12,710 nt of DNA. It comes from Betaproteobacteria bacterium UBA3031. GTDB taxonomy: Bacteria > Pseudomonadota > Gammaproteobacteria > Burkholderiales > Eutrophovitaceae. Within the stretch, counting starts at the first letter, position 1; each line of letters begins with the position of its first letter. The translations under genes and the position numbers were made by a program. Shown piece by piece: positions 1-6,361 of the stretch. The notes under the pieces are model-generated. The model ran no database searches, had not been told where the DNA came from, and worked only from the letters and a program-made list of their open reading frames with translations. The stretch spans positions 33,430 to 46,139 of the forward strand of contig DFDI01000034.1 of assembly GCA_002367635.1 (NCBI GenBank), in the 5' to 3' direction.

Positions 1-412
1 GGGGAAACTTCTAGACAACATGTTGTCTGCAATGCATTTACACAGGAATGACAAAGTCTATTTGTTGAGTGTCGTGCGGCGTCGAATTCCAAATGACCAA
101 GATTCTGGCCATCAAGAGAGTGTGTCTTGCACTGGTTTTCTCGAGCAACAGGTGCGATCTATTCAACCCTCAGTCATCGTGACGCTGGGCAACTTTGCTG
201 CAGAGCGTTTTATCGGACTCAATCGAGATTTTTCTGATTACCGTCAAGTGACGCATGAATGTTGGGGCGTGAATCTTATTACGACTTATCATCCCCAGCA
301 TTTATTAGATAATCCGCTAGATAAAGCTGATGCGTGGAAAGATCTTTGTTTCGCTATCGATGTGATGAACAGAGCTGAGCGTGCTAGCGCACCGGTGAGC
401 GAAAACCAATGA
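1..412 (+). CDS. udg: Uracil-DNA glycosylase, family 4/5-like (3' part, start outside window)
   Basis: This is the C-terminal ~136 residues of a uracil-DNA glycosylase of the thermostable Fe-S type, which excises uracil from DNA in base-excision repair. The frame is open from base 2 (G-K-L-L-D-N-M...), which matches the family's 'GKLLDNML' helix, so the first in-frame ATG at 20 is internal and the gene begins upstream of the window. Other family landmarks are a PxVIVxLGxFAA strand (here PSVIVTLGNFAA) and the late catalytic-loop motif HPxxLL, seen as YHPQHLLDNP with His at 290-292. The region normally reading V-K-C-R-P-P reads V-R-R-R-I-P, so one of the expected cluster cysteines is Arg (codon 80-82), while the second (codon 128-130) is kept. 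The first two cysteines lie outside the window. The stop overlaps alr. The family call is good; whether the enzyme is active is uncertain. Confidence 0.85.
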   Translation, partial: GKLLDNMLSAMHLHRNDKVYLLSVVRRRIPNDQDSGHQESVSCTGFLEQQVRSIQPSVIVTLGNFAAERFIGLNRDFSDYRQVTHECWGVNLITTYHPQHLLDNPLDKADAWKDLCFAIDVMNRAERASAPVSENQ

Positions 413-1485
413 TGAGTTCAAGACCCATTCAAGCCATAATCAATCGGGAGGCGATGCGTCACAATGTCTCGATAATTCAAAAGCTATCGGGGAAGTCGAA
501 AGTTTTTGGTGTGGTCAAGGCTGATGGATATGGGCATGGATTGAGTCGTATTTATCCCGCCCTTGCCCAGCTTGACGGGTTGGCGGTTATTGAGATGGAT
601 GCGGCCGCTTACTTGAGGGAGCAGGACCCTTGTCGACCTATACTATTGCTTGAAGGTGTTTTTAGTCTCAAAGAGTTGCGACATGCTGCGGATCTTAAGC
701 TTGATTTAGTCGTTCACAATATTGAGCAGATTACCTTGCTAGAAAAATGCGGATTAGCGCATTCATTTCATGTGTTCTTGAAAATAAATACGGGTATGAA
801 TCGCCTGGGTATTGCAGTCGATCAGACGATTCAATGTTATGAAGCGCTTTGTCGATTGCCTGCGGTTGAGCGGGTGACGGCGATGACTCATTATGCTGAA
901 GCTGATACGGCTAGAGGAGTTGATTGGCAGAACGAAAAACTTTTAGAAGCGCTCGGGCCTCTGAGTATTCCCGTCTCAAGTAGTAACTCCGCGGCATTGA
1001 TTCGTTTTGGCACTGACAAGGAGAGTTGGATTCGACCTGGCATCGTGCTCTATGGCGCATCACCCATTACGGATGTTCCTGCAAGCTCACTAGGATTAAG
1101 ACCTGTGATGACGCTTACATCCAAAATAATTGGCGTGCAAGAGCTCAATACGGGTGACCGGGTGGGCTACGGTGGCACGTTCACAGCTGGGCGAAATATG
1201 AAAGTCGGAATTGTTGCTGGAGGATATGGTGATGGTTATCCTCGATCGACCCCTAATGGTAGCCCGGTGATGGTTGATGGTATTCGTGTGTCTACGGTAG
1301 GAAGGGTTTCGATGGACACGTTTGCGGTCGATTTAACTGATGTCCCGGCTGCAGGTATTGGATCAAGTGTCGTGCTCTGGGGAGAGGGGTTGCCTGTTGA
1401 GGAGGTCGCCCAGCAGGCCGGAACCATTGGTTACGAGTTATTGACTCGAGTGACGGCTCGAGTTCCTTTTGTGTGTTCTGACTGA
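409..1485 (+). CDS. alr: Alanine racemase (PLP-dependent)
   Basis: It interconverts L- and D-alanine in the cytoplasm, supplying D-Ala for peptidoglycan. The product is 358 aa, the usual family length. The N-terminal PLP barrel carries the signature V-V-K-A-D-G-Y-G-H-G with the Schiff-base lysine at K37. The C-terminal beta domain carries the catalytic tyrosine at Y254 in G-D-R-V-G-Y-G-G-T-F, and the substrate-loop motif V-S-M-D-T-F follows. The ATG at 409 overlaps the previous stop as ATGA; a second ATG at 412 is an equally possible start two codons into the tandem Met-Met. No strong Shine-Dalgarno sequence precedes it, so translational coupling to the upstream glycosylase gene is likely. 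In many betaproteobacteria alr sits beside radA, as here; the lysophospholipid transporter gene lplT that often precedes alr in that group is absent. Confidence 0.97.
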   Translation: MMSSRPIQAIINREAMRHNVSIIQKLSGKSKVFGVVKADGYGHGLSRIYPALAQLDGLAVIEMDAAAYLREQDPCRPILLLEGVFSLKELRHAADLKLDLVVHNIEQITLLEKCGLAHSFHVFLKINTGMNRLGIAVDQTIQCYEALCRLPAVERVTAMTHYAEADTARGVDWQNEKLLEALGPLSIPVSSSNSAALIRFGTDKESWIRPGIVLYGASPITDVPASSLGLRPVMTLTSKIIGVQELNTGDRVGYGGTFTAGRNMKVGIVAGGYGDGYPRSTPNGSPVMVDGIRVSTVGRVSMDTFAVDLTDVPAAGIGSSVVLWGEGLPVEEVAQQAGTIGYELLTRVTARVPFVCSD

Positions 1486-1486
1486 A

Positions 1487-1500
1487 ATGGTGATTACCAT
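1487..1500. promoter_or_regulatory. Imperfect dyad between alr and radA
   Basis: The 14-mer ATGGTGATTACCAT is a near-perfect palindrome, with six of seven base pairs matching between the half-sites. It lies just after the alr stop and covers the place where a -35 element would sit for the TATAAT box at 1513. It could be an operator or a small hairpin. It has no following T-run, so it is not a convincing intrinsic terminator. A chance palindrome of this size is also possible. Confidence 0.25.
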
Positions 1501-1512
1501 TCGTGGCATAGA

Positions 1513-1518
1513 TATAAT
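1513..1518 (+). promoter_or_regulatory. Candidate -10 box for radA
   Basis: A perfect TATAAT hexamer ends 5 nt before the radA ATG at 1524. The expected transcription start, about 6-7 nt after the box, falls on or next to the start codon. No recognisable -35 (best windows near 1489-1496 score poorly) and no Shine-Dalgarno sequence are present. This fits a promoter giving a leaderless radA mRNA, but it rests on one hexamer. Confidence 0.4.
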
Positions 1519-1523
1519 GGCGT

Positions 1524-2873
1524 ATGAGTAAATCTAAGACGGCATTTTTGTGTTCCAGTTGTGGCGAGCAGACTCAAAAGTGGGCTGGGCAGTGCCCCCA
1601 TTGTCATGAGTGGAATGTACTCAAGGAAACAACAGTCACTCGAGGTGGAGAGCGGTATCAGCCCTTAAATAATACCAACAGTTTGATATCTATAGGTGAG
1701 ATCGAAGCCACAGAGGAGGCGAGGTTCTCGACCCATAGCAGCGAGTTGGATCGAGTGTTGGGTGGTGGTCTTGTGAGAGGTGGCGTGGTTCTTATCGGGG
1801 GTGACCCAGGAATCGGAAAGTCGACCTTGTTACTCCAAGCCATGAGTGCGATGAGTGAGCACCATAAGGCCATTTATGTCAGTGGTGAGGAGTCATCGCA
1901 ACAAATTGGACTCAGAGCGCAGCGATTGGATTTGAAGTCGGATAAATTGTTGCTGCTATCAGAAATTCAACTGAACAGGATCCTGGATACCCTAACTCGA
2001 GAGAAGCCTGATGTTGCAGTCATCGATTCAATTCAGACAGTGTATTCAGAGGATATACAGCCCGCACCGGGCAGTGTGTCTCAGGTTAGAGAGTGCGCAG
2101 CGCAACTGACGCGCTTTGCTAAAGCAAGTGGCACAACATTGTTATTGGTCGGTCATGTGACGAAAGAGGGAGCTATTGCTGGACCTCGTGTGCTTGAGCA
2201 TATTGTGGACACGGTTTTGTATTTTGAGGGAGATTCTCACTCGAGTTTTCGTTTGGTTCGTTCGATTAAAAATCGCTTTGGGGCAGCTAATGAGCTGGGT
2301 GTTTTTGCGATGACAGATCGAGGGTTACGGGGTGTGTCTAATCCATCTGCGTTATTTTTGTCACAGCATGAAAAAGAAGTTGCTGGTTGTTGCGTCATGG
2401 TGACGCAAGAGGGCAGCCGCCCTCTTTTGGTGGAGTTGCAGGCACTTGTTGATACCTCTCATTCGGCGAATTCAAGGCGACTTACCGTTGGGCTTGAGCA
2501 AAATAGATTGGCGATGCTGCTTGCGGTGCTCCACCGACACGCGGGCATAGCGGCGTTCGATCAAGATGTTTTTGTTAATGCGGTTGGCGGTGTCAGAATC
2601 AATGAGCCGGCATCGGATTTACCCGTGATTTTGGCGATCGTGTCGTCATTGAGAGGCAAAGTGGTGGGTGGTAAAACGGTAGCGTTTGGTGAGATCGGTT
2701 TGTCTGGTGAGGTCAGAGCGGTACAGCGCGGTCAAGATCGTTTGAAAGAAGCACTTAAGTTGGGGTTTAACCGAGCTATTATTCCTGCAGCAAATGCACC
2801 TAAAACCAGTCCAAAAGGTATTGAGTTGATCAAGGTGGAGCACATTAGCCAAGCCATTGATGCGGTATTTTAG
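1524..2873 (+). CDS. radA: DNA repair protein RadA
   Basis: RadA (Sms) is a RecA-like, DnaB-type ATPase that drives branch migration and processing of recombination intermediates. At 449 aa it is close to the usual ~455-460. The N-terminal zinc finger is C10-x2-C13 ... C24-x2-C27. The Walker A motif G-D-P-G-I-G-K-S lies at residues 93-100, with the P-loop lysine at K99. The RadA-specific KNRFG motif is at 249-253. The C-terminal third is the Lon-protease-like domain, ending in the G-E-I-G-L-S-G-E-V-R type segment and a short tail. The ATG at 1524 puts the zinc finger at the expected distance from the N terminus. No Shine-Dalgarno sequence precedes it, while a TATAAT box ends 5 nt upstream. 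The gene follows alr by 38 nt on the same strand, so it may be read both from alr and from its own promoter. Confidence 0.97.
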   Translation: MSKSKTAFLCSSCGEQTQKWAGQCPHCHEWNVLKETTVTRGGERYQPLNNTNSLISIGEIEATEEARFSTHSSELDRVLGGGLVRGGVVLIGGDPGIGKSTLLLQAMSAMSEHHKAIYVSGEESSQQIGLRAQRLDLKSDKLLLLSEIQLNRILDTLTREKPDVAVIDSIQTVYSEDIQPAPGSVSQVRECAAQLTRFAKASGTTLLLVGHVTKEGAIAGPRVLEHIVDTVLYFEGDSHSSFRLVRSIKNRFGAANELGVFAMTDRGLRGVSNPSALFLSQHEKEVAGCCVMVTQEGSRPLLVELQALVDTSHSANSRRLTVGLEQNRLAMLLAVLHRHAGIAAFDQDVFVNAVGGVRINEPASDLPVILAIVSSLRGKVVGGKTVAFGEIGLSGEVRAVQRGQDRLKEALKLGFNRAIIPAANAPKTSPKGIELIKVEHISQAIDAVF

Positions 2874-2906
2874 ATAAATTGATAGGGTGTAAAAGTACTC
2901 AATAAA

Positions 2907-2912
2907 AAGGTG
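2907..2912 (+). promoter_or_regulatory. Shine-Dalgarno site for the acyl-CoA synthetase gene
   Basis: AAGGTG lies 9 nt before the ATG at 2922 and is complementary to the 16S rRNA tail. It favours that ATG over the in-frame TTG at 2916, which would leave only about 3 nt of spacing. Confidence 0.6.
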
Positions 2913-2921
2913 TGATTGGTA

Positions 2922-4553
2922 ATGAGTGACGCATTTAATAAAGAGCTAGAAAAAAACAAAGGAAATTATGCGCCGTTGTCTCCGATCTCTTTCATCGCGT
3001 GGGCGGCAAATGTTTATCCAGAGCGTCTAGCTGTTGTTTACGGTGAACAGCAGCAGACATGGAAAGAAACCTATACGCGATGTAGGCAGTTTGCCTCCGC
3101 CTTGGTAAGGCTTGGGGTGGAGTATGGGGATACGGTTGCGATTATGGCACCCAACACACCAGTAATGTTTGAGGCCCATTACGGAATACCGATGGCGGGC
3201 GCTGTCATTAATGCCTTAAATACGCGTTTAGATTCTGTGGCCATCGCGTTCATGCTCCAACATGGAGGCGCAAAGGTTTTGTTGGTCGATCGAGAGTATA
3301 AAGGGGTAGTCAGTGCTGCGTTGGCAACCTTGGATGAAAAGCCGTTATTGATCGATATTGCTGATGCCAATCTTGCTGATTTACCGCCTGTTGGTGATCT
3401 TGAGTATGAAGTATTTATTGAGACTGGAGATCCGCTTTTTAATCAGCAATTGCCTGAGGATGAGTGGGATGCGATTGCGCTGTCTTATACGTCTGGAACT
3501 ACGGGGGATCCCAAAGGTGTTGTGACGCATCATCGAGGTGCTTATTTAAACGCCCTTGGTAATGTGGTGACGTGGACCATGCCTTATTTTTCAAGATACT
3601 TATGGACGCTACCAATGTTCCACTGTAACGGGTGGTGCTTCCCATGGACCTTGGCAGCTGTTGCTGGGACAAGCATTTGTCTTCGTCGAGTCGAGTCTGA
3701 TGTCATCTTCAAGTTGATGCGAGATCATGACGTAACCCATATGTGTGGCGCGCCGGTGGTTTATAACACCTTGATTAACGCCTCAGTCAGCAAAGGCCAA
3801 ATGCTTAAGTCACGGATCAAGGGGATGATTGCTGGTGCAGCGCCTCCTAGATCGGTTATCGAGGGTGCCGAGCTTTTGGGTATTGACTTGACTCATGTGT
3901 ATGGTCTTACCGAAGTGTATGGTCCAGCTGCGGTGTGTGCGCAACATCCTGAGTGGGAGAAGCTTTCCTTGGAGGAACGTGCTCAAAAAAATGGTCGACA
4001 GGGTGTGCGTTATGTCGTGCAAGAGGGAATGGATGTCTTGGACCCTGAAACAATGCGTCCTGTTGCTCGTGACGGGCAATCCATGGGGGAGATTTGTTTT
4101 CGCGGCAATATCACTATGAAAGGGTATTTGAAAAATCCGAAGGCTACGCAATCCGCATTCAATGGAGGGTGGTTCCATACCGGAGATCTGGCTGTTATTG
4201 ATACGTTTGGTTATGTCACGATTAAAGATCGATCCAAAGATATCATCATCTCAGGCGGTGAAAATATATCAACGATTGAGATTGAGGATGTTCTTTGTCA
4301 GGATAGCCGTATTTTAGAGGCGGCGGTTGTCGCGCAGGCTGATGAAAGGTGGGGTGAAGTCCCTTGCGCTTTCATTACTTTGAAATCATCGGAGACGGTG
4401 ATGACTGAAAATGATGTTATTGAGTTTTGTAGAGAACGTCTTGCTCGTTATAAGTGTCCTAAACGGGTAATTTTCGGTGTGTTGCCAAAGACCTCAACTG
4501 GCAAGATTCAAAAGGCGGTGCTCAGGGATCGGCTCCGAGAAACAAATTATTAA
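2922..4553 (+). CDS. AMP-forming acyl-CoA synthetase (fatty acid-CoA ligase)
   Basis: An ANL-superfamily ligase that activates a carboxylic acid with ATP and CoA through an acyl-adenylate. The product is 543 aa, the normal length. Visible motifs are the P-loop Y-T-S-G-T-T-G-D-P-K-G at 189-199, Y-G-L-T-E at 327-331, W-F-H-T-G-D at 417-422, the hinge R-S-K-D from R437 followed by G-G-E-N-I-S, and the catalytic C-terminal lysine K528 in P-K-T-S-T-G-K-I-Q-K. The segment L-P-M-F-H-C-N-G-W-C-F-P-W-T is typical of the subgroup of medium/long-chain and plant AAE-like ligases that also includes enzymes annotated as DmdB (methylmercaptopropionyl-CoA ligase). The substrate cannot be fixed from sequence. 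Position just before etfBA and an acyl-CoA dehydrogenase suggests it feeds that dehydrogenase. No membrane segment or signal peptide is evident. Confidence 0.93.
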   Translation: MSDAFNKELEKNKGNYAPLSPISFIAWAANVYPERLAVVYGEQQQTWKETYTRCRQFASALVRLGVEYGDTVAIMAPNTPVMFEAHYGIPMAGAVINALNTRLDSVAIAFMLQHGGAKVLLVDREYKGVVSAALATLDEKPLLIDIADANLADLPPVGDLEYEVFIETGDPLFNQQLPEDEWDAIALSYTSGTTGDPKGVVTHHRGAYLNALGNVVTWTMPYFSRYLWTLPMFHCNGWCFPWTLAAVAGTSICLRRVESDVIFKLMRDHDVTHMCGAPVVYNTLINASVSKGQMLKSRIKGMIAGAAPPRSVIEGAELLGIDLTHVYGLTEVYGPAAVCAQHPEWEKLSLEERAQKNGRQGVRYVVQEGMDVLDPETMRPVARDGQSMGEICFRGNITMKGYLKNPKATQSAFNGGWFHTGDLAVIDTFGYVTIKDRSKDIIISGGENISTIEIEDVLCQDSRILEAAVVAQADERWGEVPCAFITLKSSETVMTENDVIEFCRERLARYKCPKRVIFGVLPKTSTGKIQKAVLRDRLRETNY

Positions 4554-4600
4554 CGATTGAATTGCCCCAGTTTGGATCAGACGATTCTGCTGCGGTGCGG

Positions 4601-4606
4601 TAAAAT
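4601..4606 (+). promoter_or_regulatory. Candidate -10 box ahead of etfB
   Basis: TAAAAT lies in the 94-nt gap between the synthetase and etfB, 41 nt before the etfB ATG. No good -35 hexamer stands 16-18 nt upstream (the windows read CAGACG or similar). It is the best promoter candidate in the gap, but weak. Confidence 0.3.
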
Positions 4607-4617
4607 AGCTGCTGTGT

Positions 4618-4648
4618 TTAAATTTTTAAGTGAGAAGGTTAAATTTAA
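4618..4648 (+). promoter_or_regulatory. AT-only inverted repeat enclosing the etfB Shine-Dalgarno
   Basis: TTAAATTT at 4618-4625 is perfectly complementary to AAATTTAA at 4641-4648. The 15-nt loop between them contains the Shine-Dalgarno sequence GAGAAGG (4632-4638), which is 9 nt from the ATG at 4648. The downstream arm ends on the A of the start codon. The stem has only A-T pairs, so it would be weak. The Shine-Dalgarno sequence itself is well supported and fixes the etfB start. Confidence 0.4.
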
Positions 4649-5397
4649 TGAAGGTTTTAATTCCAGTAAAGCGAGTTGTTGACTACAACGTCAAGATCAG
4701 GGTTAAGGCAGACCAAAGCGGAGTCGAAACCGCTAACGTTAAGATGTCAATGAATCCTTTTGATGAAATTGCTGTTGAAGAGGCGGTGCGACTCAAAGAG
4801 GCGGGGCTCGTTACCGAAATTGTTGCCGTGTCTGTAGGGCCGGCGACGTGCCAGGAGACACTTCGAACGGCGTTGGCACTTGGTGCAGATCGAGCGATCC
4901 ATGTTGAGACGGATCAGGAAACGCAACCCTTGGGGGTTGCTAAAGTTCTTGCAAAATTGGTTGCTAACGAAGCACCACGAGTAGTCATCATGGGTAAACA
5001 GGCTATTGATGATGACTTCAATCAAACGGGACAAATGCTCGCAGCAAAGCTCGGGTGGTCGCAGGCTACGTTTGCTTCTAAAGTAGAAATAGAAGGCGAT
5101 GTGGCGATGGTGACACGCGAGATTGATGGTGGACTAGAAACGCTTAAAGTAACGCTCCCTACGGTGATTACAACCGACCTTAGGCTCAATGAGCCTAGAT
5201 ATGTGACGTTGCCCAACATCATGAAGGCCAAAAAGAAAATCATAGATAAGGTGACGCCTGAGGATCTAGGAGTGGATATGACTCCGAGATTGAAGACGAT
5301 CAAAGTGAGTGAACCTGCAAAGCGAAGTGCGGGTCAGAAGGTTGGTTCTATTGAAGAGCTAGTGGATAAACTTAAAAATGAAGCGAAGGTGATTTGA
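4648..5397 (+). CDS. etfB: Electron transfer flavoprotein, beta subunit
   Basis: The beta subunit of ETF, the soluble FAD/AMP heterodimer that accepts electrons from acyl-CoA dehydrogenases and passes them to ETF-ubiquinone oxidoreductase. The ATG at 4648 gives the typical 249 residues beginning [10 protein letters not shown]; an upstream GTG at 4630 would add six atypical residues and overlaps the Shine-Dalgarno site. Family landmarks include [26 protein letters not shown] (nucleotide-binding region), and the recognition loop [14 protein letters not shown] at 184-197. The leucine at 188 of that loop corresponds to the residue that anchors ETF to its partner dehydrogenases in the human protein. 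The stop overlaps the etfA start by one base (TGATG), giving the 1:1 coupling expected for a heterodimer. Confidence 0.97.
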   Translation: MKVLIPVKRVVDYNVKIRVKADQSGVETANVKMSMNPFDEIAVEEAVRLKEAGLVTEIVAVSVGPATCQETLRTALALGADRAIHVETDQETQPLGVAKVLAKLVANEAPRVVIMGKQAIDDDFNQTGQMLAAKLGWSQATFASKVEIEGDVAMVTREIDGGLETLKVTLPTVITTDLRLNEPRYVTLPNIMKAKKKIIDKVTPEDLGVDMTPRLKTIKVSEPAKRSAGQKVGSIEELVDKLKNEAKVI

Positions 5398-6326
5398 TGG
5401 CCACACTGATTATTGCAGAACACGATAACGCGGCGATTAAAGGGGCCGTGCTCAATACAGTCACTGCGGGGCAAAAGTTAGGCCAAGAGATACATGTATT
5501 GGTTGCTGGATTTGAGTGTGCCTCAGTCGCTGAGGCTGCATCAAAACTAGCAGGTGTTACGAAAGTATTGGTAGCTGATGCGGAATACCTTAAAAACGGT
5601 TTAGCGGAAGACGTGGCGGATGTTGTGGTGACGGTAGCTGGTAATTATTCTCACGTCCTTGCTCCGGCTACGAGTTTTGGAAAAAATGTGATGCCTCGAG
5701 TTGCGGCAATTCTTGATGTGGCGCAAATTTCCGATGTTGTAGAAATTCAGAGCGAAGACACGTTCGTAAGGCCAATCTATGCTGGAAACGCATTGGCAAC
5801 GGTGGTGACATCGGACGCGATCAAAGTGATTACGATTAGAACAACAGGATTTGATGTTTGTGCTTCTGAAGGTGGAGGCGGGGTCGTTGAGTCAATTGAT
5901 GTGTTGCCAAGTAAAAATATGAGCTCGTTAATAAGTCAAGAGTTGACGAAGTCAGCCAGACCTGAGTTGACCGCTGCCAAAGTCATCGTTTCTGGAGGGC
6001 GAGGTATGGGGAGCGCAGAAAATTTTGCACTGTTAGAAGCACTTGCGGATAAATTAGGCGCCGCGGTTGGAGCATCTCGGGCTGCTGTTGATTCTGGCTT
6101 TGTGCCAAACGATTACCAAGTGGGACAAACGGGAAAAATAGTTGCGCCAGAGCTCTACATTGCAGTTGGTATTTCTGGAGCCATTCAGCATTTAGCGGGA
6201 ATGAAAGATAGCAAGATCATTGTGGCAATCAATAAAGATGAGGAAGCACCTATTTTCCAAGTCGCTGACTACGGTTTTGTTGGAGACTTATTCGAGGCTA
6301 TCCCAAAGCTCACCAACTCAATTTAG
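5397..6326 (+). CDS. etfA: Electron transfer flavoprotein, alpha subunit
   Basis: The alpha subunit of ETF, which holds most of the FAD contacts. The ATG at 5397 shares its A with the etfB stop (TGATG) and has a Shine-Dalgarno sequence GAAGGTG just upstream. It gives 309 aa beginning [11 protein letters not shown]. An in-frame TTG at 5394 is rejected because the ATG matches the family start. The C-terminal FAD domain is clear: S-G-G-R-G-M from S199, then R-A-A-V-D-S-G, Q-V-G-Q-T-G-K, Y-I-A-V-G-I-S-G-A-I-Q-H, and a final A-D-Y-G-F-V-G-D-L-F. This is the respiratory ETF group that works with FAD-dependent acyl-CoA dehydrogenases; no Fe-S insert of a bifurcating or FixB-type system is seen. Confidence 0.97.
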   Translation: MATLIIAEHDNAAIKGAVLNTVTAGQKLGQEIHVLVAGFECASVAEAASKLAGVTKVLVADAEYLKNGLAEDVADVVVTVAGNYSHVLAPATSFGKNVMPRVAAILDVAQISDVVEIQSEDTFVRPIYAGNALATVVTSDAIKVITIRTTGFDVCASEGGGGVVESIDVLPSKNMSSLISQELTKSARPELTAAKVIVSGGRGMGSAENFALLEALADKLGAAVGASRAAVDSGFVPNDYQVGQTGKIVAPELYIAVGISGAIQHLAGMKDSKIIVAINKDEEAPIFQVADYGFVGDLFEAIPKLTNSI

Positions 6327-6347
6327 CCGACGTCCATTTAAACTCGT

Positions 6348-6353
6348 AAAGGA
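6348..6353 (+). promoter_or_regulatory. Shine-Dalgarno site for the acyl-CoA dehydrogenase
   Basis: AAAGGA sits 8 nt before the ATG at 6362 and fixes that start. The 35-nt gap after etfA contains no visible terminator, so co-transcription with etfBA is likely. Confidence 0.6.
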
Positions 6354-6361
6354 ATGTATTA

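Noticed and set aside
2916..2921. Upstream TTG start for the acyl-CoA synthetase
   Set aside because: The Shine-Dalgarno AAGGTG is well placed for the ATG at 2922 and too close to the TTG.
3810..4178. 122-codon minus-strand open frame inside the synthetase gene
   Set aside because: Fully contained in a well-supported gene on the other strand, no recognisable motif, no ribosome site; a shadow frame.
5394..5396. TTG start for etfA one codon before the ATG
   Set aside because: The ATG at 5397 gives the family N terminus and the usual TGATG junction with etfB.
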